DNA of 64,000 bases, taken from Sycobia sp. Sy_11. Its lineage: Eukaryota > Arthropoda > Insecta > Hymenoptera > Epichrysomallidae. The notes under the pieces were generated by a model, which had not been told where the DNA came from, did no database searches, and saw nothing but the letters and a program-made list of their open reading frames with translations. This document shows, piece by piece, positions 49,801-63,057 of this stretch (the first letter of the stretch is position 1; each line of letters starts with the position of its first letter). A program made the translations under genes and the position numbers. The stretch is taken from NCBI GenBank assembly GCA_018907035.1, contig JACCIC010000015.1, forward strand, positions 1,546,001 through 1,610,000. The letters run 5' to 3'.

Positions 49801-50179
49801 CATCAAAATTAATATCCAATTCTACATCTATATACAAGCAGAAGAAGACGACGATAAAAACATTTTATTTCCAAAGAAAAAAGAAAAAAAACGCGATTAA
49901 TCCCGAACCCATTCTTGAGCCGAGCTTCTATCGCAGTTGTCCCCCACCTATATCCATTTAATAGCTGCAACTTTCAATAGTTCTCGCCGGCGGGGGCGGA
50001 GGAGGCGGGGGTAGGGCGAGAGTTTGAAATCCGACTGGCGTGCTCCGGATATTTTAATAAAGTCTGTATCACGTGCGCCCGCTGCACTAAAGCGAGTCCC
50101 CGGGACTGCATGACTGGATTCGCCTTTTAAAGCGCGCATACATGCACACGCAGGAACAGATGCACGCGCGTACACAGAG

Positions 50180-50182
<3 letters not shown>

Positions 50183-50216
<34 letters not shown>
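50183..50216. repeat. (GA)n microsatellite
   Basis: In a GC-rich island. Confidence 0.95.
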
Positions 50217-50226
<10 letters not shown>

Positions 50227-53116
50227 CTCCACGCCGCGTGAACAGTTTGAATGACAGGTTAATTGGATCGTTTGAGCGCCGGGTGAGCTCTTTCGTTCTC
50301 TCTCTCTCTTTCACTCTCGCTCTCTTTCCTTCTTTCTACCGCGCCACTTCGTACGGTACAATGGGAAATTTTCAATTTTCGATCCCCGGGAAAGTAATCT
50401 TTTCTCGCTCGTTTATGATTATAATAGCTTAGAAAATGAATTATTAAATTTTTCGTTTAGAAAATACACGTATTGCTCTGTATATGAGTGTAAACAATAA
50501 GGCTTATTGAAGATTACGATATTTACATGAAAATTAATTATATATAATATATCTGAATATTATTTCGGAAAAAATCCTTAAAATTTCTTTAAAACCCTTA
50601 AAATCAGATTTTTATTTATAAAACTAATTTTCTTTGATTTTCAATCGATTTCCAATGCAAAACTAATCAGATTTAGAATTCTTGTACGTATATGCAAGTA
50701 AATTGGGGTGGATACTTTCTTATGAATGTTCTTTAGCTTCCGAAACTTTTTGGCTCGTTTGTATTTATTGTTGATTAGTTTAATTATAAATGTTTGTTTA
50801 CATAAAATTACGAATGATCAGTTAATTGCCAATTACGTTACTTTTGAACTCATAATTTATAACGTGTTTGATCAAACGCCCGACTAAAAAGATTCTTGTG
50901 CGCCAGCGTGCGGACAGTCCAAGTTTTCGAATCTATTGATATCATTCATCATATCTGATTTGGCTTATTCCAAAGACTCGCCTGTAAAACAATGGTTTAT
51001 AAATGGGATGCAGAAAACTTTTTCCGCGCTATTATATGACGATCGAATTATCAAGTCGTAGGGATGATTACAAAAAATAAAACAAAGCAGACGTTGAGAA
51101 TTGTAACTATATAACATAGAGGTAAATTAGAGATTTTCCTTTCTATTTACTCTTCCACGCCCGATGACTCGTTATTGCCCGAACAGATGAAATATCGGAG
51201 GTTTAAACTAACTTTCTGACACTGTCACAGCGCGAGTTACGAAACCTTTAATTTGACCGCTACAGAGCTTCTTAGAACATCCTCTCATAATTTGCTGCTT
51301 TTTGTTTCCTTCCATCAAATTAAATTTTTAATTACTTCCATCCGTGGTCGGACTTAATTACAATTTTCATGAAAACCAACGTTCGAAAATAGAATTAAGT
51401 TCTCTGCATATTCTAAATTGTAATATGAAAAAATATCCATAAATTTATCAGATTAAGGCTATAGAATGTAATAGATTTTAAATTATCAGTATTTGCTCTC
51501 TTCTTAAATACTTCGCTATGTGATTTAATAGTGTATAACATTCAATTTAAAATTTTACATACAGTATTTCTTAAAAAGCTCCCATTTATCATTTCAAATA
51601 TATCGGATTAAATATAGTAGTTTCATTCAAATTAAAATTTGTTCCCTACGCTTCATCAGCTGGAGCTGAATCAACTTTGACGCTTATTTATTCGACTTAA
51701 ATATTACTTCATATATATATATATATACTAACTATATATTTGCTATATTAATGCGATAAACCTCATCCGTGCTTGTCAACAATGACAGGTGGAATAATTT
51801 AGCTTATTAGATCGCATTTAAAAAGTCAAACCTCTAGATTATCGTATAAATTTGCGATTAATCGTTAAAGTTTTCGAAGCAAAAATTCTGATAAAGTAAT
51901 TTGTAAATTTAAAATAATATATTTTATATAGGGTGTATTTTAATTGCCTGGTAGAGTTAGTTTGAACTTTTTGACAACGTATTATATGTGTATCGATGTG
52001 TGACTGTTATTGTACAAGAGTGTAGTGACTGACTAAGCAAAATATTTGCAGTTTCTTTGATTCCCATACGTAAATAAAGGTAACGTAGTATTTGTTCGTA
52101 TTTTTATCGCGATTGAATTTGTATAATACTATTTGAATATTTCAATTTTTATAATTCATTTATTATATCAAAAATTAAAAAATTTATTATTATCAAAAAA
52201 ACACTCTAGACATTTTTTAACTATATGATCAAACATAAAGTTATAAATTTTCGCATTAATGAAAAAAATATATATAAATTATGATCTTGCTGGACAGAAT
52301 ACTGGACTAAACGCATTAGATTACGATATATTGTATTAATTATTTTCATTTTTCTTCGTATAAATACGTCTTGGGACATTAAATTGACTGTAGTTAGAAT
52401 TTTTATACAATTGATATTTAAACGTATTCTTACACATTAATTTATAGAATTTTTATATCTTAATTTACAACATTACTTTTGTTAGAGAAGTTTTTCTAAA
52501 CCTGTTTAGTATAAATTTTATTAATAAGTTTTAGACACTGAGATTAAATACTAGATTACTGAAATATGTCTATCAACAGTTATATATTGATAATGTAAAA
52601 TGAGAAATTGTATCTCAATTGAACTTTGTGCTTCTTAATTCTCGTCAACTCTGTCTTTAATTGCTCTCAATATTTTCTATTGCCAGCTCGGCACAACAAT
52701 TATTCTTAGAATTTTTACAATAATTTTAAGTTTCGCCAAGAGTTCTGCCAATCTCGCAGGTGTTCTTCGCTTGAATATGAGAAATTCTTAAAATAGCAAC
52801 TGATTCTACAGTTTGCACATATGAAGTATATAAAAAACGCTTAAAATGTTTGAACAACCGAATTGCTTGCCCATAAATTGGAGTTTTTCTGATTTAGTAC
52901 AAATTGAATTTCCGCATTATGTAAAGGATGCCGCTAAAGACGCAAATGGCCGTAACATTAACTTCGAACGGAAATCCAAAAGCTCTCTTTACATTGGGTT
53001 AAAGTTACGACTGGATGGCGCTCCGCATCGTACACAGCAAAGCAAATTAATGCACGAAAGGTTAATTTTCGGGGCACGCCTTCGTCTACCATCCCTCCGA
53101 GCAAACTCGTTTATGC

Positions 53117-53121
<5 letters not shown>

Positions 53122-53164
<43 letters not shown>
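53122..53164. repeat. (TA)n array, 43 bp
   Basis: Pure array followed by TGTATGCGTGTGTG. Confidence 0.95.
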
Positions 53165-53169
<5 letters not shown>

Positions 53170-53418
53170 CGTGTGTGTATACATACCCCTTAATCACTTG
53201 TGATTCTCGCAAAACAGCGGTCGCACACAACCGCAATCGTATACATCGAGCGCGCGATTCGCCAACTTGGAGCATCAGTTCAGCTGTCCTTTGATGTTTT
53301 CAAAAGCTATCAAAAGCTCTGCTCAGAAACTATTAGGAATTCTGTAAGAATCATTTTCAGTGGCCTCGTTTCAGTTCTTTCCCATATGCACGTTATTGCA
53401 AATTAACTTTACATCTTG

Positions 53419-53460
53419 TGTGTTTGTGTGTGTGTATGTGTGTGTGTGTGTGCGTGCGCG
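53419..53460. repeat. Interrupted (GT)n tract
   Basis: Ends in GCGCGAGCGCGC. Confidence 0.85.
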
Positions 53461-53995
53461 AGCGCGCCTCCGCAAACGTCAATGTAAATTATAGAATGTA
53501 GGCCATTCGAAGAATATAGAGCGCAACAGAATGAGAAAATCAAATCATATTCGACTTTCGAGCATGTATTAGAGACGCTCCCTACTATTCTCGATACTAT
53601 AAAATCCTACAATAATCAAAAAAAAAACACAAAAAATATAGAATAATATCATTAATATTCTCCGCCGGTATTGTAATTTTTTTTTTAACAAACTAATATA
53701 ATTATAATGACAGTAAAACTGCGGCATTTTTTTTAATATAAGTTTACCATCACACCCTCGTAGAATCTCAAATATAAAATTGTCAATTTAAAATATAAAG
53801 TATTAATGCTTAATTCGAATGCTAATAAAGGGGCAAATACGCCATGAACGGAATCCGTCTCGATTTTTTATTTCATTTGACGTAAATCTTTTAAATATAA
53901 ATGTTTACCCCGTTATTGTAGATAGATTTGCCGTAGTCGTTTACTTCAGACAATGATAAAAATAAAAGCCTTTAATAAATATGGCTGTGAGCTCG

Positions 53996-53997
<2 letters not shown>

Positions 53998-54053
<56 letters not shown>
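53998..54053. repeat. (TA)n array, 56 bp
   Basis: Pure array. Confidence 0.95.
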
Positions 54054-54057
<4 letters not shown>

Positions 54058-55625
54058 GAAATAGTGAAATGTGCAAATGTGAAAATCAAAACAATTTTTA
54101 ATCATTTTGCATATGACATACGTGGTTTTCTTTATAACAGCTTTTTATTCCAAAATTTCGGTGGAAAATGAATCTTTAGGTCAGAAATAGCATATATATA
54201 TATACACTGCAGAAGCGTCTGTAGAACAAAGTCTAATATTCATTTTCATAATTTGAAATTTCCAAATCCTAATATAGAAGTAAAACGTGTAGCGGCCGCG
54301 CCATGGCTCATGGGTTCTTAAACTCGCCTTCATGGCGCTGCCTCGCCATTTGATATCACGTGATTCCTTTTTTTTTTTAACATGCTACGGCATTCTCAAA
54401 TAGAGTACAACATTTTAAAACATATTTTAAAAAGTATAAACACGTGTTTTTCAATTAAAATCTAAGTTCTATCCATATGAAAACTGTATTATTTGTTTAA
54501 TCATGTCGATCAGTTTTGTTTTCATTCTGTGGCGCCCTCGTACGCGCGGTATCGCAATAGGACGTATTTCATATTTCAATCGATACCTAAATTATTTGAC
54601 TTTCAAAATTCGTTTCAAGCTTAATTATTATTAAAAATTAAAATTCTTTCAAAGAATATTTTGAAACAATTTTATTTCATTTTTAAAAAATGAAAAAGTA
54701 TAATATTTTTTATGCATCGACATCAGAGGCCCGGAAAATCGATCACAGATCGACTATGGGGAACATTGGTATATTTTTTTAGAAACAAATTTCCGGATTT
54801 TGGGATGTCTAATTACAAATGTGTGGTCTGAAACATTGATATAAATTCACACACCATCCTATCCATTCATTATCCAACGATCAATTTTTTTATTGACTTA
54901 TAATATCATTGTGATCACAAATCTAAATGATAAATTTCTATTGGCTATTTCTATCTAATTAAACGTTTATTTTCTAATATAAAAAAATTGAGTCTAGACG
55001 TAGATTCTGCAAATTTACGTCGTAAAAATTCTATCAGACGGGCAGTTAAAAATTGAACAATAGAAGTAACAAAAAAAAGAGTATAGGGTACAATTGGAAC
55101 GCGGGTAATAAATTTATGTATTCCGGTCTAAATTAAAGATCAGCGTCAGTCCGGAATCCGAAAACCCGCAGGGTCAAGTCTTCGCGGAATTCTAGTATTG
55201 TCATAAAATTTTCGTGTAAAGAAATTGTTTTTCTATAACTTAACATATCGAAAAATTGCTCCACGATATGCGGCGCATTAATTCAGATACTTTCCATGGA
55301 TATTTTTATGTCTCAAATCCAAATAGTCTAAGCGTTAAAATTGGTTCGATACAGAATTTTTTTGTTTTAATATGACACAAACGTAACGAATTACTTTTTG
55401 AATATACAGTGAATATAGATATTAAATTAATCGTTATAACAACTGGAGGGCTTTCGAACTAGAAAGAAAGACGATCCTGGACAGACTCGCTTCGCAAAGA
55501 CGGCAATGGTTTCACCTTTTATATCGCGATTCTATACTTTTATCAGTTTAAGACACATAAATACCTTATTCCTTATAGCAAGATTAAAGGCTTTTCGTTT
55601 ATCGTTCACTGTATAAATGACAAAA

Positions 55626-55629
<4 letters not shown>

Positions 55630-55659
<30 letters not shown>
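55630..55659. repeat. (GA)n microsatellite
   Basis: Pure tract about 90 bases before a compound TA/TATG array. Confidence 0.95.
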
Positions 55660-55662
<3 letters not shown>

Positions 55663-55744
55663 CCGAGAGAACTTAGGCAGCGTCGTCGATGTGTTACGGA
55701 TGCGGGATGAACAAACAACGTCAAGAGGTGATCGACTTTTCGAT

Positions 55745-55747
<3 letters not shown>

Positions 55748-55816
<69 letters not shown>

Positions 55817-55837
55817 TATATGTATGTATATATGTAT
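55748..55837. repeat. Compound (TA)n-(TATG)n array
   Basis: About 42 bp of TA is followed by TATG units with TATA interruptions, the longest compound array in the window. Confidence 0.95.
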
Positions 55838-56862
55838 AAGTGAGGGTTTCGTCAGCGTTTTAGCGAAAATCGAAGAACACGGCCAAGATGCGGGTAGCTT
55901 GCGCGGATAAGTTCATATCCCGCGTCCGTCAAGCGTATCACTTTCTCAGCCTCCATACGAATACGGCAACATTTTTTGGGAGTAAAAACTGAAAATTCTA
56001 CTTGTGTCGACTGTCGTGGACTAAAATGGCAAATATTTTCATCGGTCCGACAGTCGTATAAAATAAGATGTTCATAATTAAGTAATTAAATAATGACGGT
56101 CAGACAGTCCTTTTTTTATCGTCACCTACGTAGAATTTCAAATATAAATAAAAATTAATCGAAATCTGACTGCCGCAGCGACGTCACCAATACCAAGTCG
56201 ATGTCGTCCATCCTTTCGAATCGATTCGGTTTTATTTAATTATAAATATCTTTTTTATACGTCTACCAGATCGATTAAAATATGTGTTAATTATCGAAGT
56301 AAAATAATTGTTAATGAAATTCAGAAACATTCGTCTGATGTTTTCTCTGAATGGTAAGGGCGTCAAAAGGATATTATACGGATATTCGACAGTCGTGGAG
56401 TTCGATATAGAATATTATAAAAATATTAATGCGAAAATTGCAGTTTTCCGAAAGGACATTGCTATATTTTAGAAATAATATTACTATGAAATTAAAAAAA
56501 TATTTAATTTTGACGAGATTCAGTAATCGGTTCAATGACGAAACTCTTACGGTATTTATGTATATACATAAGGGCTAAAAACTTCATGATGCCTCGACGT
56601 TTCATGGAATTAGCACACCGAGCATTATAATTTTAATAATCCAATGAGGTACGCCCCAGTCAAAAATTACCAGTTCGAATTCCTCAGCTAAACACGAATT
56701 TTTTTTTAGTAAAAATGTAACGGATATAATCCAGCAAGCCCCGGAAGACAATAATTTTTAATATAAATAATAAATTTGCAGCATTATATAAAAACTATCT
56801 GAGGCTTATATCATAACTAATTTATAATCTTTTTAAAATCATGTAAAATAATCTAGGGTATA

Positions 56863-56864
<2 letters not shown>

Positions 56865-56921
<57 letters not shown>
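56865..56921. repeat. (TA)n array, 57 bp
   Basis: Pure array. Confidence 0.95.
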
Positions 56922-56922
<1 letters not shown>

Positions 56923-57347
56923 TATTAAGAATGTCGGTTGTACAATAAATATATTATATACTCAAATGATTGTTCAGGTAAATAAATTGTACCGAAAGGC
57001 TACGAAAATAATTAATTACCATAACATCAAAATTGATTGAAAAAAGCTACGAGTTAAATTTGTTTTTCTTATTCAACGCAAATCTTAAATTATACGTCAT
57101 TTAAGATAAAAGCATACTTTTATAATTTTGATAACAGTATAAATCTTTCATTGAGGAGATAAATATAACCGTGATTTTTTTTTTTTTTTTTTTGAGCGAA
57201 CCTGAAAGATTAACATCGTCTAGACTGTGAGAACATTTTAGATTTCTCGATTCTATTGAAATTTTTATAATCGCTTTATAAGCAGGAGGGATGATTCTTT
57301 CAAACACCTCGATATCGAATAAAGATCTTGAATATTTATGCATATCT

Positions 57348-57354
<7 letters not shown>

Positions 57355-57400
<46 letters not shown>
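57355..57400. repeat. (CT)n microsatellite
   Basis: One TTT interruption, preceded by a run of C. Confidence 0.95.
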
Positions 57401-58606
57401 TTTTGTATGCATTTATGGCCACACACGTGCATTACAGACACTATAAATTATGAAGTTTTTTTATATCATTTCCACGACTGATGAAAAAGCATATTGTCAG
57501 ATATACTGTCAAATTGATAAACTGAAAGCTAATAATAAAAACATAGTATTTTAAATTATCAGACTCGACTCGTATTAAAATGGGTCACACAGTTTTTAGA
57601 TCTGTATAGGTAATGAAATTGAAAGAAAACAATTACAAACTATTTGAAAAATCTAGGAAAAATCTAGTCCAAAGGCATTTGACAACTTAATTGCGAAGAA
57701 AGTCAAATGTTAAAATCAATCCTGTATATATCTATAATCAAAATAGTATGATTAATTGAATCCAGTAGTTTCCAATAGTTTAGTCATATAATTCAATCCG
57801 CATATTGGTGGCGAAATCAAAAAGACGTTAGTAAATACTGAAATAAAGCAAGAGGACAATAAGCATAAAAAACACTAGCAAATAATTACAATTCGACAAA
57901 CCCGTGCAACCTCGAGAGGTAATCTTTTGAAAAATTTAAAAATATATTTTTTTTTTCTTTTCTTATTGTGCTTGAAACGGGTATAGTCGAAACGCAACCT
58001 TGAACCCTTCGAGGGGGTGGGGGGAGTGGCAAAAAATCGACGAGACTAATGCGAGAGAAACACGCGATCCAGCTCCTTATATATCTATAGATTCGCATCG
58101 GCTGAACTTGGAAAAGACAATATAGAAGCTCCCGTGGTTGCGAGCGTATCGAATGCGTCTTTCCAGGTTGGAAAATCGCCTCCCCAAACTTTATTATAAC
58201 TTAATTTCACCACCCATGACTTTCGTGAAAGGATCAGGAACTGCATTAATTTAGAAGCATTTTATGTAAATAAGGGACAGAGGTACCACGGAAAGATGCA
58301 CATCGTTATTTTTATTATAAAAAAAATATCGCTTAGTATACGTAATTAACTCAAATCAAATACATTATAGCTATCCACTTTTATAATCCATCGCTTTATT
58401 CGGATTAAGCCATTGTCTGGTGTTTGTACGATTTGTTTGTACATTCGCTAAATTTGATAAATATTTTTAACAAAATATATAGGAAATCGCTAAATGAAAT
58501 AAAATTCCGTTCGTAGGTTAAAAATTGATAATACGAAAATATGAAAAGTCATGTAGTTTGATTCGGAAACTTGCGTGTTACAGGTATATTATTCCACTAT
58601 ACAATA

Positions 58607-58608
<2 letters not shown>

Positions 58609-58662
<54 letters not shown>
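58609..58662. repeat. (TA)n array, 54 bp
   Basis: First of four arrays in 1.1 kb. Confidence 0.95.
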
Positions 58663-58663
<1 letters not shown>

Positions 58664-58930
58664 CACTCTATTCCTATTGATTCTCGACAATGTAATATCT
58701 TCCATAATCCTATTTTCTTGACAATTATTTGGGATCGATATTAGCTTCCATGTACAGGTGCGTCCTGGTCTACGGGGCCTTGCTGCACATGCATCTGAAA
58801 TTCCATTATAGGAGTGTAAAGTAGAAATCGGAGCGATCAAAGCTATATATATCCTACAACTTGTTTATATATAAAGCAATCATTTTTATTATATCTTAAT
58901 TCAAGAAAGTAATGATCGGCAGTTTCTTTA

Positions 58931-58934
<4 letters not shown>

Positions 58935-58988
<54 letters not shown>
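58935..58988. repeat. (TA)n array, 54 bp
   Basis: Second of the 58.6-59.7 kb cluster, the same length as the first. Confidence 0.95.
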
Positions 58989-58991
<3 letters not shown>

Positions 58992-59286
58992 AAGATATAT
59001 TTTTCTATAGAACAGCTTTTCTATATATGCTTGACAACATTTTTTCTTTTGAAGAAAAAGCTGCTATTGATTTTGATTACAATAATTTAGTTAAAAAAAA
59101 TTCATAACTTCCCTTAATATATTAATCACTGGTAAGTTGATACGAATTAACAAGTAATTATCTCATTCTCTAAAGTTCCGCAATAGTATTATTTTCTAAT
59201 TGCTAAATGACAGTTCGAAAAAGATATGTTAAACTAATATATAATTGTTGTGATCTATTTCAGAAATAAATTTTGTTAATATATGT

Positions 59287-59290
<4 letters not shown>

Positions 59291-59331
<41 letters not shown>
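59291..59331. repeat. (TA)n array, 41 bp
   Basis: Flanked on both sides by ATGTATA, a near-symmetric end. Confidence 0.95.
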
Positions 59332-59336
<5 letters not shown>

Positions 59337-59677
59337 AATCTTGCGTAATTATAACAAAACAGAGCTAGAGTAGAAAAATAATTCGATTTAATATGCTTTG
59401 GTGTAATTACGTACATTTGTCCAGCTCTAAACTGGCTATGCACGTGTGTTACCGTAAAAAATAGATAAGCATCTTAAGCCAGTCACTTTTTTTCATAACC
59501 TTTCCCATTCATTTTGAGTGAAGATTTTTAATAAAATCATTCATGCTTTATGAAGAATCCGAAAATTACAAAAGAAATTCCCGAGTTCTCGACCACTCTG
59601 AGTAGACGGGCTTAACATCACACGAATCGATAATATTAAAGAATATACTCGCGGTTCTAAATAATTCTTCTTTCTCG

Positions 59678-59678
<1 letters not shown>

Positions 59679-59728
<50 letters not shown>
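59679..59728. repeat. (TA)n array, 50 bp
   Basis: Fourth of the cluster. Confidence 0.95.
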
Positions 59729-59730
<2 letters not shown>

Positions 59731-59885
59731 CAAGAATAAATTGATTTCTAACACATACAATAATAGTCATTGTATACTAATGTCTATCACGGTACGATTT
59801 CATCAAATTCACTTGCTCATATACGCTATGCATGAGCGCTGAAATTCAATGGGATTAATTTGCATGCGGTAGCGGCTACTCGTGT

Positions 59886-59912
59886 ACACACACACACACA
59901 CACACACACACA
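59886..59912. repeat. (AC)n microsatellite
   Basis: Pure tract. Confidence 0.95.
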
Positions 59913-61770
59913 ATGTGATCATTGAATAAACAGCCAATCCGCTCGACAGATAATCCTTATTTGGAGCAGCGTTCATCATCTTTTGACGTTACAAAAGCGG
60001 TCGATGTGTTTTTAAGATTGTCGAATGCTTTGTAAACCACGTATTAGAATTAAGAAAACGTATGCAAATTGATTTTTCATAGAAATCTTCACTCGACCTT
60101 TTCTAAGTCGTCAAATATATATATATACAAAGACCGATGTTTCGAAAGATGTCATTTGTATGCTAAGTAACAAGTATACTACAGTGATAACTTGTAGTGC
60201 ATTGAATTGTGCAGACTATTTGATCACTTTTCCTTCTAAATCAGAAGAGAACAAAAAAAAAAAAAAAAAAAGAAACAACAATGCGAGACCGTACCATAAC
60301 TCTGCCATCCCGTACACGACATGTTTTACGTTGTGTATCGATTAAAAGATTCAATGGCCAATACACGGGCGCGGCTGGTTCGAAAAATAATTGGAACTTG
60401 CATTATCGGATACCGTCCGCGTGCATAGCCGATCTCTGATATTAATCGTCTTGTGCCGAGCGAAGCGCGCGGCACAGCGCGCCGAAGGCATGTATACATA
60501 TGTAAGCCCGGCTAATGCGCGCACTGTAGCGGGCTTGGCGGCGATGCGCGTAGCCGGCGTACCGGTGGCTCAACTGTTCTAGTAAATAATTAAAATGTTG
60601 CTCGGTATACGGGCTCGAAATAGCTGAAAAATCACCACGCGTTCTAGTGATCTTTATATTATGTATTACATTATGAAAATTCGAAATTTGCACATTAATC
60701 CATAAAAATTTATTATAATGTAAAAATCATTGAAATGATCAATTGAAAATTTTTCTCCGCATACTTATAAATGATGATGTCGAGTAATTCCAAGGTAAAA
60801 ATTATTTCGACCATAGATATAAAATTGACTTACAGGCATTGTGAGTAAAAAAACTGAACTCATCATTTAGATATCTATCAAATGCATTTACGTAATGCAA
60901 TATTTAATTAAACGGACTGCAAATTTCCACCCCCCGAAATCAGTTTATTTCAATATTTCAACTCGGCTTTTTATGTACATAGTAATAGCTGCCAACAACG
61001 GGCACATAAAAAAATTATGGGCATGTGATTATGTACATGTGGTTGTTGGTCAAAAATCTACACCCATACATTTCTAATAATTTATGCCGAATTTATTAAT
61101 AAAGTAACACATAAAATTTCATTAATGATTTGTCAACTTTGTTCTCACCTTTGATATGAGGGAGCATTCGGCAGCATTAATATATCTATATATATTTAAA
61201 TATTTAAATTAGATTTTTAAATGTTTTTTTCCTTTCAAATTATGAAAATCTAATGAAATCTATATCAATAATAACTAATAGAGTTAATACATTTAAATAA
61301 TGCTTTAAATATTTTTTATATCGTATTTTATCAGTTATTTTATCATATTTTAAAGTTTTTTTATATTTCTAAAAAGTAACGAAAAACCGATCCTCAAAAT
61401 CAAAATGAAATTTTAAATTGTTGATTATCAATAAGGATAATTTAAAAGGTAAAGCTTGTTGAGATTATAGTCCTAGAATGAGACTATAGAAAATCAACTA
61501 ACAAAAAACTAGGTGTAGAAAAGCAACATCACCTGTAGCAAATATCAAGTTTGAGACAGATCTGTATTTCAATTATTACGGGCAATATATAGAAAATTGA
61601 GGATCAAAGAAGCATTAAACGAGCAAAACGTCACTTATGCGGAATAAAGTGCGCGTTGGGCGAAATTTCGTCGACGCGTAATTTCGGTGCACGCTCGCCC
61701 CACAATGGATGGAACAGGACGTTAAACCTGCTCTCGCGCACAGTTTCTGATTAAAATGTATATTAAAAAA

Positions 61771-61809
61771 AAGAGAGAAAGAAAGAAAGAAGAAGAAAGA
61801 AAGAAGAAA
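61771..61809. repeat. Homopurine GAAA/GAA tract with mirror symmetry
   Basis: An unbroken A/G stretch whose part 61779-61805 is a perfect mirror repeat centred on G61792, a form that can make triplex (H-) DNA. Confidence 0.8.
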
Positions 61810-62406
61810 TCCGAAATTCAAGTCGACGGCCATCAGAAAAATATCGCCGAAGGTGGCGCGAGACTCGTGATAATGCAGACGATGATACACGCTCGTGTCC
61901 GTTCTGAATTTTTATTTTCTGAAATGTTACTATCCACCCCCTCCCTCTCTCTGTCTCTATCTTCGCCCTCTTCATTCGTTGCGCATTAAGCCGCATCGCG
62001 GCATACGCGGGATACTAATTATCCAAGAAGAAATTAAACGCCCCACTTCAAAATAAGTCAGTGAATTACAATTAACTTTTAAAAATTTTTACGCATCCAA
62101 CACACTTCGAGTACCCAATGCAAATTTTAAACTTGCATTACTGATTATCCATTAAATTAATCGCAAACTCTTTGCGGTTACATTGAAGTTACATAGAATT
62201 GTTTGTCCTTCTTATACTTAAATCTTGCCACTTGCGGGATGGTCGAACTGTATCGTATTGCGTACTGATTAAATAAGTCATCACAGATCAGTCACAGTTT
62301 TGCAATGAAAATCGAAGCCCCTGTGAAACTCGGTGAAGATCTCATTGATTTTGTTCCAAAAAATATAATCGCTCTTTCATAGGGGTGGTTTTTTTTAATA
62401 GAGGTG

Positions 62407-62407
<1 letters not shown>

Positions 62408-62452
<45 letters not shown>
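62408..62452. repeat. (TA)n array, about 44 bp
   Basis: Pure array. Confidence 0.95.
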
Positions 62453-62454
<2 letters not shown>

Positions 62455-62666
62455 ACCTATCTGTTGTGGATTTAGTGACAAAGAAAAATAGTCAAATTTA
62501 TCCCAATAGTGTATATCGTATAACAGATACAATAATTCCTTCATTGTTAACTATATGGCTCTGAAGATATTATTTTACCGTGTGGCGGAAAACCGATGCT
62601 TTCTGAATTAAACTTTTAATGAAATACATGATCGAAATATAGGTCATGAAAATCAATACAATCCCG

Positions 62667-62670
<4 letters not shown>

Positions 62671-62725
<55 letters not shown>
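62671..62725. repeat. (GT)n microsatellite, 55 bp
   Basis: The longest pure GT array in the window. Confidence 0.95.
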
Positions 62726-62726
<1 letters not shown>

Positions 62727-63000
62727 CATATATAGGGATTCGCGGCTATTGAGACTATAATGTGATTATATTGTGCTGCATTGTATATTCATTGGTTTTA
62801 TCAGATTACCTCGACGGAGAAGGGAGAGAGGGAGTGGGGTTAGAATTAACGTGAAAACCATTGGGTTTAAAGTTTTGATAAAATTGCTGCCGTTTTATGA
62901 TTCCGTGCCCGAATAATGAGTTTACGGAAATTTTCGAAATTGCGAAGCTCCCTGTTTACGCGCGTATACAAGCGATATAAACCCCTCGATTTGAGCCAAG

Positions 63001-63004
<4 letters not shown>

Positions 63005-63055
<51 letters not shown>
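63005..63055. repeat. (TA)n array, 51 bp
   Basis: Last array in the window. Confidence 0.95.

Positions 63056-63057
<2 letters not shown>

Noticed and set aside
52846..53193. 115-codon frame with an ATG in good context and a TATA-like box upstream
   Set aside because: Its last third is microsatellite. The rest shows no domain or repeat of protein character, and a frame of this length is expected by chance in 64 kb.
19354..62250. Shared word TTGCCACTTGCGGGA at about 19354 and 62223
   Set aside because: A shared 15-mer is near chance expectation in 64 kb and the flanks do not align further.
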